In this document: positions 32,278 through 40,671 of the stretch, in pieces
How the letters are laid out: the number at the start of each line of letters is the position of its first letter
Position numbering within the stretch: the stretch's first letter is position 1
Source of the DNA: CAIQJJ01 sp964606085
GTDB taxonomy: Bacteria; Chloroflexota; Anaerolineae; Anaerolineales; UBA4823
Direction: 5' to 3'
Length of the DNA: 58,913 nucleotides
Assembly: GCA_964606085.1 (NCBI GenBank)
Contig: CAZSFD010000024.1
Span: 1-58,913, forward strand
The notes under the pieces: model-generated
Databases searched by the model: none
Told to the model about the DNA's origin: nothing
What the model saw: only the letters and a program-made list of their open reading frames with translations
Translations under genes and position numbers: made by a program

Positions 32278-34321
32278 ACATCAGCATTTCGGCCAGCGCA
32301 TAGACCACAACACCCGCCGCCACCGAAACCACCAGCATCAACGCGATGTTGAACAGCGTCCAGCGCCAGGAGCCGGTTTCTTGTTTGATCACCGCCACCG
32401 TGGCCGCACAAGGGATGAAGAGCAGCGTAACCGTCAGGAAAGCCAGCGCCGTGGCCGGCGAATAGGCCGCCGCCAACGCCCCCGCCAGGCCAGCGCCTTC
32501 GGGCGCGCCATACAACACGCCCAACGTGGCGACGGCGTTCTCTTTGGCCGGGAAGCTGGCCAGCAGCGCCACGGTCAGTTGCCAATCCATGCCCATCAAC
32601 TGGCCCACGGGGGTGAGCAGCGAACCGATCTGCGCCAGGAAGCTGGTTTGCAGGTCGCCGTTGGGCAGCACCGAAAGCGCCCAAATGATCACTGAAAAGG
32701 CCAGGATGGTCGTCCCCGCTTTCTTGGCAAATGACAGCCCGCGCTGCCACACCAGCAGGCCGATGGTGCGGGCGTTGGGCAGGTGGTAAAGCGGCATTTC
32801 CATCACAAAACCAGAGCGTTCGCCGCGGAAAATGGTGCGATTAAGCACAACGCCCAGCCCCACCAACGCCGCCAGCGAGAGCATCACCAATCCCCACGAA
32901 ACCAGCGTGGCGTACCCGCCGAAGAAAACCGGCGTGATGAAGGCCAGCACGGCCAGCCGCGCCGTACACGGCACCAGCGGGGCTACCATAATGGTCAAGA
33001 AACGGGCCGGGCGCGAATCGATCACCCGCGTACCCATGATAGAGGGCACATTACAGCCAAACCCCAGGAACAGCGGCAAAAACGACTTACCGTGCAGCCC
33101 CATCAGGTGCATGGCGTTATCCATCACAAAGGCGGCGCGCGCCATGTAGCCCACATCTTCGAGGAAAGCCAGGGCGGCGAAGAAAATGACCATGATCGGC
33201 AGAAAGGTCAGCACGGCGCCGGCCCCGCCCAACATCCCATCCACCACCAGGCCGCGCAACCACAGCGGCGCGCCGGCCAGGGCGGCGGTGGCCAGTTCAC
33301 TGACGCGGGCCACAATCTGCACATCCAGCCATTCCTGGATCGGCGTGCCAACGGTGAAAGTCAGCCAGAAGACCAGGCCGAGGATGCCCGCCAGGATGAC
33401 CAGCCCCCAGAAAGGGTGCGCGGCCCAGCGGTCGAGGCGTTGTGTCAGGCCGATTTGCCCGGCCCGGGGGCGAACCACCGCGGCGCGGATCATGCGTTCG
33501 ATCCATTCGTAGCGGCCTGAGGCAATCGCCAGCAGGGCATCGTCGTGGGCTTTGAGCGTTTCGGCCACCAGTTCGCCGCGTTCGAGCGGCAGGGCGGCGT
33601 TGATGCGTCGGGTCATTTCCTCATCGCCTTCGAGCAATTTGAGCGCCGCCCAATCGGCCGGGTAGGGGGCTGGCACAAAGCCGGTGATGGCCTGGACGAC
33701 GGTTTCGAGGATTTGCTGGTGGTCGGCGCGGATTTCGGGGCGGCGCGGGGTGAGCGCCATTTTGCCCGTCAGCACATCATCCACTGTTTGCAGCAGGTTG
33801 CGCACACCCTCGGCCCGCGTGGCTGTCAGGGGGATGACCGGTACACCCAGGGCGGCTTGCAGCACATCGGCTTCCACGTGCAGGCCCTCCTGTTCGGCCA
33901 CATCCATCATATTCAGCCCGATCACCAGCGGCACCGGCAGGCAGATCAACTCGGAGACGAGGTACAGGCTGCGCTCCAGGTTGGCCGCGCTGACCAGGGC
34001 CACCACCACATCGGGCTGCTGGCGGATGATGAACTCGCGGGCGATCACTTCTTCGGGCGAGTTGGCGGTCAGGCTGTAGGTGCCGGGCAAATCCACCAGT
34101 TGGGCGCTGCGCCCGCCGAGTGGGAAGCTGCCCTCGCGCCGTTCGACGGTTTTGCCAGGCCAATTGCCCACGTGTTGGTTGAGGCCGGTCAACAGGTTGA
34201 ACAAGGTAGATTTGCCCATATTGGGCTGACCCGCCAGGGCAATTAATGGGGCGCGCTTCTGGAGCGCGGCGGTGGCAGGTTGGATGCTTGCAGGTTGGGG
34301 AGGGGTGTGGCAGTCGCTCAT
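32276..34321 (-). CDS. feoB: Ferrous iron transport protein B
   Basis: 681 residues. The N-terminal GTPase domain has G1 GQPNMGKST (31-39), G3 DLPGTYSL, G4 NMMD and the NWPGKTVE switch region. A polytopic membrane domain follows with Gate repeats (about 285-680), including LPLFLGFGCNVPSIMGTR with the conserved cysteine of the first Gate motif. It imports Fe2+ across the cytoplasmic membrane. Its ATG overlaps the feoA stop (ATGA). The first 25 residues are a Pro/Gln/Ala-rich extension encoded by an AACCTGC repeat. Confidence 0.96.
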   Translation of the reverse strand: MSDCHTPPQPASIQPATAALQKRAPLIALAGQPNMGKSTLFNLLTGLNQHVGNWPGKTVERREGSFPLGGRSAQLVDLPGTYSLTANSPEEVIAREFIIRQQPDVVVALVSAANLERSLYLVSELICLPVPLVIGLNMMDVAEQEGLHVEADVLQAALGVPVIPLTATRAEGVRNLLQTVDDVLTGKMALTPRRPEIRADHQQILETVVQAITGFVPAPYPADWAALKLLEGDEEMTRRINAALPLERGELVAETLKAHDDALLAIASGRYEWIERMIRAAVVRPRAGQIGLTQRLDRWAAHPFWGLVILAGILGLVFWLTFTVGTPIQEWLDVQIVARVSELATAALAGAPLWLRGLVVDGMLGGAGAVLTFLPIMVIFFAALAFLEDVGYMARAAFVMDNAMHLMGLHGKSFLPLFLGFGCNVPSIMGTRVIDSRPARFLTIMVAPLVPCTARLAVLAFITPVFFGGYATLVSWGLVMLSLAALVGLGVVLNRTIFRGERSGFVMEMPLYHLPNARTIGLLVWQRGLSFAKKAGTTILAFSVIIWALSVLPNGDLQTSFLAQIGSLLTPVGQLMGMDWQLTVALLASFPAKENAVATLGVLYGAPEGAGLAGALAAAYSPATALAFLTVTLLFIPCAATVAVIKQETGSWRWTLFNIALMLVVSVAAGVVVYALAEMLM

Positions 34322-34569
34322 GCTTCTCTCCGCTGGACGAGAATATGGTTGGCCTCGCCGCGTCCCAGCGCCACAAAGGAACCGCGCACCGAGACCAGCA
34401 GCGGGCCGCGCCCGTGGTTTTGCGTCATCTCAACCGTTGCGCCGGGCGTAAAGCCCAGCGACACCAGCCGGCCGGCCATGTGCCGGCCCGCACAAAATTC
34501 AACGAACACAGCTTGTTCACCAGGTTTCAACTCAGCGAGGGCAATGCAAGGGTGTGGATTGGGGTTCAT
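34318..34569 (-). CDS. feoA: Ferrous iron transport protein A
   Basis: 83 residues from the ATG at 34569; the frame is open further upstream but lacks a ribosome site there. The SH3-like fold is indicated by LAELKPGEQAVFVEF, GRLVSLGFTPGATVEM and GSFVALGRGEANHILVQ. FeoA is a cytoplasmic partner needed for FeoB transport. Its stop overlaps the feoB start by 4 nt. A dyad operator lies about 90 nt upstream, shared with the divergent DtxR-type gene. Confidence 0.93.
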   Translation of the reverse strand: MNPNPHPCIALAELKPGEQAVFVEFCAGRHMAGRLVSLGFTPGATVEMTQNHGRGPLLVSVRGSFVALGRGEANHILVQRREA

Positions 34570-34660
34570 ACGATGGATGCTTTCCTTGACGGCAGGGGTG
34601 GGCAGGATATAATGAAAACACTTAATTCGCAAGGTTATCTTTGAGAAATTTTTTATATTA

Positions 34661-34684
34661 GCTTATACTAATGCGAGTATAAGC
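34661..34684. promoter_or_regulatory. Dyad operator between feoA and the DtxR-type gene
   Basis: GCTTATACT and AGTATAAGC form a perfect 9-bp inverted repeat with a 6-bp spacer. On the feo side a TAATAT at 34653-34658 would be a -10 just downstream, so binding here would block feoABC transcription. The adjacent regulator is the obvious candidate (inference). Confidence 0.6.
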
Positions 34685-34751
34685 GATTCTGGCTGATTTT
34701 GCAATACCATCCTCCCTTTCACTTTTGAATAGAAATCCGTAGGATTGTGCG

Positions 34752-35417
34752 ATGACGGATACAAAACCCAGCGCGACCATTGAGAATTACTTGAGTTTGT
34801 TGTTCATCTTTGAACGCGACGGTGAACCCGTGGTGGGTGCGCGGATTGCCGAACAATTGGGTGTGACGCCGCCCACCGTCACCAATACCCTCAAACGCAT
34901 GGCGCGCGATGGTCTGGTAGACCTGGACTCTTCGCAAGGCCCCACGCTGACCGAGCGCGGGCGCGCAGCGGCCCAATCGGTCATGCGTCGTCATATCCTG
35001 ACTGAGTGGATGTTGGTGCGCCTGCTGTCCTGGTCGAAAGTGCATGAGCAGGCGCACAAAATGGAACATACCATTTCGCAAGAAGTGGAAGATGCCTTGC
35101 AGCGTGAATGGGAATATCCCAAAACCTGTCCGCATGGCAACCCCCTGCCCGGTTATGAAGATATGGTGGCGGCCTGGCAGCCGCTCACCGAAGTGCCACG
35201 CCACCAACCGCTGAGCATCCGGCGCATTCACGAATTGGCCGAGGAAACCCCTGGCCTGCTGGCTTTCCTCGAAGAAAAAGGCCTCACCATTGGCCAGCAA
35301 GTGCGCGTGAGCGAAGTGCTGCCGTTCAATCAATCGCTCACCCTGTGCCTGGCCGATGGCCGCGAAGTATCGCTCGGCCTTTCCACGGCGCGCTACATTT
35401 TTGCCGAACCCGCCTGA
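34752..35417 (+). CDS. DtxR/IdeR-family metal-dependent repressor
   Basis: 221 residues. The winged helix is IENYLSLLFIFERDGE through ARIAEQLGVTPPTVTNTLKR. The dimerisation and metal region includes RRHILTEWMLVRLL, HEQAHKMEHTISQEVEDAL and CPHGNPLPG, where DtxR ligands (Cys, Glu, His) usually lie. The C-terminal third (about 145-220) is an SH3/FeoA-like domain. Such proteins sense Fe2+ or Mn2+ and repress uptake genes. Divergent placement from feoABC with a dyad between supports iron regulation. Confidence 0.93.
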   Translation: MTDTKPSATIENYLSLLFIFERDGEPVVGARIAEQLGVTPPTVTNTLKRMARDGLVDLDSSQGPTLTERGRAAAQSVMRRHILTEWMLVRLLSWSKVHEQAHKMEHTISQEVEDALQREWEYPKTCPHGNPLPGYEDMVAAWQPLTEVPRHQPLSIRRIHELAEETPGLLAFLEEKGLTIGQQVRVSEVLPFNQSLTLCLADGREVSLGLSTARYIFAEPA

Positions 35418-35428
35418 CGGCTCCTTCC

Positions 35429-37375
35429 ATGTCTTCCATAGACGAAATCAAATCCCGCATAGACATCATAGACCTCGTCTCCGAGAACGTGCAGTTGCGC
35501 AAATCGGGCAAGAACTACACCGGCTTCTGCCCCTTCCATAGCAACACACGCACCCCGGCCTTCGTGGTCTTTCCCGATTCGGGTTCGTGGCGCTGTTTTG
35601 GGCAGTGCAACGAGGGCGGCGATATTTTCAATTATGTGATGAAGCGCGAGGGGCTGGATTTCGGCGAGGCGCTCAAATACCTGGCAGAGAAAGCGGGCGT
35701 GCAGCTCAAACCGATCACCCCGGTGCAGCAAGAAGCCGCCGAGGAAAACGAGCGTCTGCGGGCGTTGCTCGAAGAAGCCGTCACCTTCTACCGCCACCAC
35801 TTGCTCAACACCCCGGCGGGCAAACCCATCCTCGATTATCTGCACACCAAACGCGGCCTGAGCGACGCCACCATCGAAGCCTTTGGCCTCGGCTACGCCC
35901 CTCCCGGCTGGGACAATGCCCGCCAACACTTTCTCGCCAAAGGTTACACCGAAAAAGACCTGCTCGACATCGGCCTGTTGACCGAACGCCAATCCGATTC
36001 ACCCCCCCCCCATCCCGAATCACGCAACACCTACGACCGCTTCCGCCACCGCATCATGATCCCTATCCGCGATGAACGCGGGCGCATGGCCGGCTTTGGG
36101 GCGCGCATCGTCAATCCCGATGACGTGCCGAAGTTCCTCAACTCGCCGCAGACGGAGCTTTTCGACAAAGGCCGCCTGCTCTACGGCCTCGACCGCGCCC
36201 GCAAGGCCATCCGCGCCAGCGAAGTGGCGGTGATCGTCGAAGGCTATTTCGACGTGATCGCCGTTCACCAGGCCGGGTTTGAGAATGTCGTCTCGCCGAT
36301 GGGAACGGCGCTCAACGAGGGCCAATTTCACCTGCTCAGCCGCCTGGCCAGGCGCATCGTGCTGGCGCTCGACCCCGATGCCGCCGGCGACAAAGCCACC
36401 CTGCGCGGCCTGCAAATTGCCCGCCAGACGCTGGAGCGTGGCAGCGAACCGGTCTTCGACGCCCGCGGCCTGCTCGGCTTCGAGGCCCGCCTGCAAGCCG
36501 ACATCCGCGTCACCACCCTGCCGGAGGGCCTCGATCCCGATGAAGTTGCCAACCGCGCCCCCGCCGAGTGGCAGCGCATCATCGAGAACGCCAAGCCCAT
36601 TGTCGTGCATGTGATGGAGATGCTGGCCGCCGGGCAAAACCTGGATGACCCGAAGGTCAAGAACGCTGTGGCGGCCCAGGTATTGCCGCTGATCGAAGAT
36701 GTGCCCAGCCCGATTGAGCGCGATGCTTATCGCCAGCGCCTGGCGCGCCTGCTGCGGGTGGATGAACGTTCGCTGCTGGCCGCCACTGCCCCACGCCCGG
36801 CCCGCCAGCGCCCACGTCCCACCCCCGACCGCGTTCCCGCCCGCCCGACGCCTGCCGAGCAACCCGCTGCCTCCCCTGCCGCGGCCAATCCGCTCGAAAC
36901 GCACTGCCTGGGCATTCTGCTGCGCCGCCCCGATCTCATTTACAACGCCGACCGGGTGATGCAGGAGGCTGGCCTGCCCCGCCTGGCCGCCGATGATTTT
37001 TCGCGTGCCGACCGCCAGGCCATTTTCCACCTGGTGCGCCAGTCGCTCAATCAGACCGACGCCGAGCCGCTCGAATTTGTCCTCAACCGTTTGCCGCCTG
37101 ATCTGGTCGAAGCGGCTGACCATGTGTTGGCGCAGACGGCCCGCCTCGACCCCAAAAGCGAACGCGTCCTGGAAGATTTCCTGCGGGCATTGCTCGACCT
37201 GCGCCGCCGCAGTTTGCGCCAGCACATTGACTATTTGCGTTACCTCATGGAAGAATCGCAGCAGCAAGGCGATTTGCGCGCCGGAGAATATGGCCAGATG
37301 ATGCTGCGCAGCGCCAAAGTGTTGGACAGCCTCGACCGTACCATTGGCCATTACACCCATCGTTCGGTAAGTTGA
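35429..37375 (+). CDS. dnaG: DNA primase
   Basis: 648 residues from the ATG at 35429, 11 nt after the regulator stop; an in-frame start at 35345 would overlap that gene. The zinc-binding domain has C34, H37, C56 and C60 (CPFHSNT and CFGQC). The latter is C-x3-C, one residue longer than the usual C-F-G-C. The TOPRIM domain has VIVEGYFDVIA and LALDPDAAGDKA. The C-terminal helicase-binding region follows a Pro/Arg-rich linker (about 455-500). DnaG makes RNA primers at the replication fork. It precedes the primary sigma gene by 31 nt, the classic dnaG-rpoD pairing. Confidence 0.97.
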   Translation: MSSIDEIKSRIDIIDLVSENVQLRKSGKNYTGFCPFHSNTRTPAFVVFPDSGSWRCFGQCNEGGDIFNYVMKREGLDFGEALKYLAEKAGVQLKPITPVQQEAAEENERLRALLEEAVTFYRHHLLNTPAGKPILDYLHTKRGLSDATIEAFGLGYAPPGWDNARQHFLAKGYTEKDLLDIGLLTERQSDSPPPHPESRNTYDRFRHRIMIPIRDERGRMAGFGARIVNPDDVPKFLNSPQTELFDKGRLLYGLDRARKAIRASEVAVIVEGYFDVIAVHQAGFENVVSPMGTALNEGQFHLLSRLARRIVLALDPDAAGDKATLRGLQIARQTLERGSEPVFDARGLLGFEARLQADIRVTTLPEGLDPDEVANRAPAEWQRIIENAKPIVVHVMEMLAAGQNLDDPKVKNAVAAQVLPLIEDVPSPIERDAYRQRLARLLRVDERSLLAATAPRPARQRPRPTPDRVPARPTPAEQPAASPAAANPLETHCLGILLRRPDLIYNADRVMQEAGLPRLAADDFSRADRQAIFHLVRQSLNQTDAEPLEFVLNRLPPDLVEAADHVLAQTARLDPKSERVLEDFLRALLDLRRRSLRQHIDYLRYLMEESQQQGDLRAGEYGQMMLRSAKVLDSLDRTIGHYTHRSVS

Positions 37376-37406
37376 ACGCTTCAATTCCTGAAAGGTGGTA
37401 AAGATC

Positions 37407-39005
37407 ATGCGTAAGAACAACGGTTCGCCTGAACAAGATGACGATGCCGCCACGCGCCCCGGCAGGCCAGAACGCCCTGGCATCAACCTGGATGATATGG
37501 ATGATCTGGTTGCTGAGATGGATGATGATGTGGAAGTATACGAGCCAGATGAACGTGCGCTGACCGTGGAGATGCAAGACCTGGAAGGCGCTGAACGTGA
37601 AGACCCGCTCGAATTGGTGAAAGTACCGCGCCTGGCTTCTGAATTTAGCGAAGACCCGGTGCGCCTGTACCTGAAAGAAATCGGCATCATCCAACTGCTG
37701 GATACCGACCAGGAATTCTGGCTCTCCACCCGCATCGCCGCCAGCCGCTGGGTCGACTCGCTCAATCGCGGCCATCCCCTGGCGCGCGAAGGTGTAGTTG
37801 GAATCGCCAATGTCTTCGACGCTTTGTACGATGAACTGATCACCATTTGGAAGCGTGTCCTGGAAGATACACAACGTCTCAACTATCCCTGCCCCGATCT
37901 GGCACTGATTGTTGCCGAAACACAATTGTTACACCAGGTATGGAACAGTACCACCCCATCTTACCTGCGTTCTTACCTGGATAACGGACGGTGGGGCATT
38001 GATCGGTTATGGGACGGCGTGGCGCGCAAGGCATTCGCCGTGTTCACCTATCTGTACATGCTTCCAGAAAGCACTGCCGAGCATTTGCTCACTTACGTCA
38101 AAAAGCATAACGATTTACCCCCCAAGCAAATCTTTCGCGATGCCCTGCCCGAAGATGCGGCGCTGGAACTCGAATTGCAAGACATCCGCCTGCGCGCCCA
38201 TGAAGCGCGCCAGATTCTGATCAGTTCCAATTTGCGCCTGGTGGTCAGCGTGGCGAAACGCTACATCGGGCGCGGCAGTTCGTTCCTCGACCTCATTCAG
38301 GAGGGCAACCTGGGCTTGCTGCGGGCGGTTTCCAAGTTCGACCCCACGCGCGGCTACAAGTTCAGCACCTATGCCACCTGGTGGATCCGCCAGTCTATCA
38401 GCCGTTCGATAGCCGACCAGGCACGCACCATTCGCATCCCCGTTCACATCTTTGAATCGATCAACCGCCTGTTGCGCATCCAGCGTAAACTGACCCAGCA
38501 AATTGGCCGTGATCCTTCTACCGAAGAACTGGCCCTGGCGGCCGGCTTTCTCGACCCCAAAGATGAGGCGCTGATCGCCCAGGCCAGCGCCGATGGCGAC
38601 GCCCTGCCCCCCGAAGTGCGCCGCCGCCTGACGCGCGCCGCCGCCAAAGTGGGCCGTGTGCTGCAAGCCGCCGAAGAACCCATGTCGCTCGACAGCCCCG
38701 TCGGCAGCGAAGACAGCAGCCAACTGGGTGATTTCATAGAAGATGAGGAAGCTATCGAACCGATGGATGCCGCCGCCCGCGAAATGCTGCGTGAACAGGT
38801 CAAAAGCGCCCTGGCCGTCCTCTCCGAACGCGAACGCGAAGTGCTGGAACTGCGCTTCGGCCTGACGGATGGCAAGGAGCATACGCTCGAAGAAGTGGGG
38901 CAATACTTCAACGTCACCCGCGAACGCATCCGCCAGATCGAAGCCAAGGCGCTGCGCAAACTGCGCCACCCCACCCGCAGCCGCCCGCTGCGCGATTATT
39001 TGTAG
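37407..39005 (+). CDS. rpoD: Primary RNA polymerase sigma factor (RpoD/SigA type)
   Basis: 532 residues from the ATG at 37407, with AAAGGTGG about 9 nt upstream. An acidic N-terminal extension (about 1-80) leads to region 1.2 (DPVRLYLKEIG), a non-conserved insert of about 140 residues, and region 2 (LRLVVSVAKRYIGRGSSFLD and YKFSTYATWWIRQSI). Region 3 (RIPVHIFESINRLL) follows, then region 4 (LSEREREVLELRFGL and VTRERIRQIEAKALRKL). All promoter-contacting regions are present, so it is the housekeeping or a close group 2 sigma factor. Confidence 0.95.
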   Translation: MRKNNGSPEQDDDAATRPGRPERPGINLDDMDDLVAEMDDDVEVYEPDERALTVEMQDLEGAEREDPLELVKVPRLASEFSEDPVRLYLKEIGIIQLLDTDQEFWLSTRIAASRWVDSLNRGHPLAREGVVGIANVFDALYDELITIWKRVLEDTQRLNYPCPDLALIVAETQLLHQVWNSTTPSYLRSYLDNGRWGIDRLWDGVARKAFAVFTYLYMLPESTAEHLLTYVKKHNDLPPKQIFRDALPEDAALELELQDIRLRAHEARQILISSNLRLVVSVAKRYIGRGSSFLDLIQEGNLGLLRAVSKFDPTRGYKFSTYATWWIRQSISRSIADQARTIRIPVHIFESINRLLRIQRKLTQQIGRDPSTEELALAAGFLDPKDEALIAQASADGDALPPEVRRRLTRAAAKVGRVLQAAEEPMSLDSPVGSEDSSQLGDFIEDEEAIEPMDAAAREMLREQVKSALAVLSEREREVLELRFGLTDGKEHTLEEVGQYFNVTRERIRQIEAKALRKLRHPTRSRPLRDYL

Positions 39006-39012
39006 CCAGTGC

Positions 39013-39049
39013 GACCTCCCAGGTGTGCAAAACCTGGGAGGTCTTTTTT
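39013..39049 (+). terminator. Intrinsic terminator after rpoD
   Basis: GACCTCCCAGGT (39013-39024) and ACCTGGGAGGTC (39032-39043) form a 12-bp stem followed by six T. It closes the regulator-dnaG-rpoD run and shares its stem core with the terminator at 13790-13820. Confidence 0.92.
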
Positions 39050-39087
39050 AGAAGGATTAAGGATAAATAATATCTACATTGTGAAAA

Positions 39088-39116
39088 TTGACACAACCTC
39101 CCCGCTGTGATAAACT
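39088..39116 (+). promoter_or_regulatory. Promoter of the nuo operon
   Basis: TTGACA (39088-39093), a 17-bp spacer and TAAACT (39111-39116). The predicted start is about 13 nt before the nuoA ATG, giving a very short leader with a weak GTGAGG ribosome site. Confidence 0.75.
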
Positions 39117-39135
39117 TTCGCGCACGTGAGGCCCA

Positions 39136-39495
39136 ATGATCCCCCCTGAATACTATCCCCTGGCTGTATTATTTACCCTGGCAACCGCCCTGGCACTTTT
39201 GGTGATTGCCCTGGGGCATCTATTTGGCCCGCACCGCCCCAGCGAGCGTAAGGCGCAGCCGTACGAGTCGGGTATGCGTCCTATTGGGCCGGGTATTCGC
39301 CGTACGCCAGTGCGCTTTTACCTGATAGCGGTGTTGTTTATTCTCTTCGACATCGAAGTCGTCTTTTTCTTGCCGTGGGCGGTGGTGTACCGCGAATTGG
39401 GCGTTATTGGACTGGTGGAAATGGGTACATTTATTGGCATCTTATTGGTAGGTTTTGTGTACGCCTGGAAGAAGGGAGCGCTCGAATGGGAATAG
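39136..39495 (+). CDS. nuoA: NADH-quinone oxidoreductase subunit A
   Basis: 119 residues with three membrane helices. The conserved loop RKAQPYESGMRPIGPGIRRT and the helix FYLIAVLFILFDIEVVFFLPW identify NuoA, part of the membrane arm near the quinone site of respiratory Complex I. It is the first gene of a complete nuoA-N operon. nuoB starts 10 nt before its stop. Confidence 0.96.
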   Translation: MIPPEYYPLAVLFTLATALALLVIALGHLFGPHRPSERKAQPYESGMRPIGPGIRRTPVRFYLIAVLFILFDIEVVFFLPWAVVYRELGVIGLVEMGTFIGILLVGFVYAWKKGALEWE

Positions 39496-39968
39496 AGCAG
39501 AAAGCAGCCGATCTGGGCGTGGTGACAGCCCGCCTGGAAGACGTGGTCAACTGGGCGCGCACCGGGGCGATGTGGCCGATGCTCTTTGGCCTGGCGTGCT
39601 GCGCCATCGAAATGATGTCGGCGCAGGCGGCCCATTACGATATGAGCCGCTTCGGTATGGAATTGATGCGCGCCAGCCCCCGCCAGAGCGACCTGATGAT
39701 CGTGGCCGGGCGGGTCAGCCGTAAGATGGCCCCCGTGCTGCGCCGCCTGTACGACCAGATGCCCGACCCCAAGTGGGTCATCTCGATGGGCGATTGTGCC
39801 TCGTGCGGCGGCGTGTTCAACAATTACGCCATCGTCCCCGGCGTGGATGAGATCGTGCCGGTGGATGTGTACGTGGCCGGCTGTCCGCCGCGCCCCGAAG
39901 CCCTCATCCACGGCATTATTACCCTGCACGAAAAGGTCAAGGGTGAGAAGTTGACCGATTGGGCCTAA
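39486..39968 (+). CDS. nuoB: NADH-quinone oxidoreductase subunit B
   Basis: 160 residues from the ATG at 39486, inside the end of nuoA. It carries the terminal N2 4Fe-4S cluster that reduces quinone: tandem cysteines in FGLACCAIEMM, then SMGDCASCGG and VAGCPPRPEAL. The hydrophilic arm subunit sits next to NuoD. The following gap of 185 nt before nuoC is unusual for this compact operon. Confidence 0.97.
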   Translation: MGIEQKAADLGVVTARLEDVVNWARTGAMWPMLFGLACCAIEMMSAQAAHYDMSRFGMELMRASPRQSDLMIVAGRVSRKMAPVLRRLYDQMPDPKWVISMGDCASCGGVFNNYAIVPGVDEIVPVDVYVAGCPPRPEALIHGIITLHEKVKGEKLTDWA

Positions 39969-39969
39969 T

Positions 39970-40161
39970 GTGAACAATCGCAAGCCTGATCCTGATGAAA
40001 TGCGCATAGATCGTATCGTTATTTTACAAGCGGATGATCTGATGGCATGGGATGAACCGATCCTGGTAAGGCCTGAAACCCGTTGTGACGACATAAGTCG
40101 TCTTGTCCACATAAAACGACTTACGTCGTTACTACAAGATGGTAAACAGAACGATGATTGA
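39970..40161 (+). CDS. Doubtful small ORF in the nuoB-nuoC gap
   Basis: A GTG-started frame of 63 codons begins 1 nt after the nuoB stop and overlaps the nuoC start by 8 nt. The product (RIDRIVILQADDLMAWDEP in the middle) has no recognisable domain. Its second half runs through two small hairpins with ACGAC/GTCGT stems, so it may be only an open stretch across an intergenic repeat. Kept because the overlaps resemble those of the real operon genes. Confidence 0.25.
   Translation: MNNRKPDPDEMRIDRIVILQADDLMAWDEPILVRPETRCDDISRLVHIKRLTSLLQDGKQNDD
40088..40130. repeat. Twin small hairpins between nuoB and nuoC
   Basis: ACGAC-ATAA-GTCGT at 40088-40101 and AACGAC-TTAC-GTCGTT at 40115-40130. The two near-identical hairpins lie 14 nt apart, probably an intergenic repeat pair that may affect mRNA stability within the operon. 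Confidence 0.6.
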
Positions 40162-40669
40162 TTTACTTCAGGTTGTAGAGAGTCTTGAGTCTCGTTTCAA
40201 CGGTAATGCCTGCCAGTTCTGCGGCGATCTCAGCGTGATTGTCCCGGCGGAGCATCTCGTCGAGGCGGTGCGTATGCTGCGCGACGAATTCGGCTTCGAC
40301 ATGCTCTCCGACGAAACCGCCTCCGATTACTGGCCCAACGAGCCACGTTTTCATGTCGTCTACAACCTCAATTCCTTCAAACACCGCGTTCACATCAGCT
40401 TGCGTGTGCCGGTGACTGGCGAGAACCCCACGCTGCCCAGCATCGAGCCGCTCTATCCCAACGCCAACTGGCACGAGCGCGAAATCTGGGATATGTTCGG
40501 CATTCGCTTCGAAGGCCATTCGGATTTGCGCCGCATCCTGATGCCCTACGATTGGGAAGGCCACCCCCTGCGCAAAGATTACCCCCTCGGCTACGAGGAA
40601 CCCCAGTTCACCTTCAACTACGATGAGATCGCCGTGCGCAAGCACCGCGCCACGCGTGAGGAAGCCTGA
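40154..40669 (+). CDS. nuoC: NADH-quinone oxidoreductase subunit C
   Basis: 171 residues from the ATG at 40154; an ATG 15 nt earlier is in frame. The family signature is NWHEREIWDMFGIRFEGH followed by RRILMPYDWEGHPLRKDYPL. NuoC belongs to the hydrophilic connecting arm with NuoB and NuoD. It ends 2 nt before nuoD. There is no NuoCD fusion here, unlike enterobacteria. Confidence 0.96.
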   Translation: MIDLLQVVESLESRFNGNACQFCGDLSVIVPAEHLVEAVRMLRDEFGFDMLSDETASDYWPNEPRFHVVYNLNSFKHRVHISLRVPVTGENPTLPSIEPLYPNANWHEREIWDMFGIRFEGHSDLRRILMPYDWEGHPLRKDYPLGYEEPQFTFNYDEIAVRKHRATREEA

Positions 40670-40671
40670 CC

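Noticed and set aside
36020..37882. 620-codon minus-strand frame across dnaG and rpoD
   Set aside because: Covers two unmistakable genes on the other strand and has no recognisable domain.
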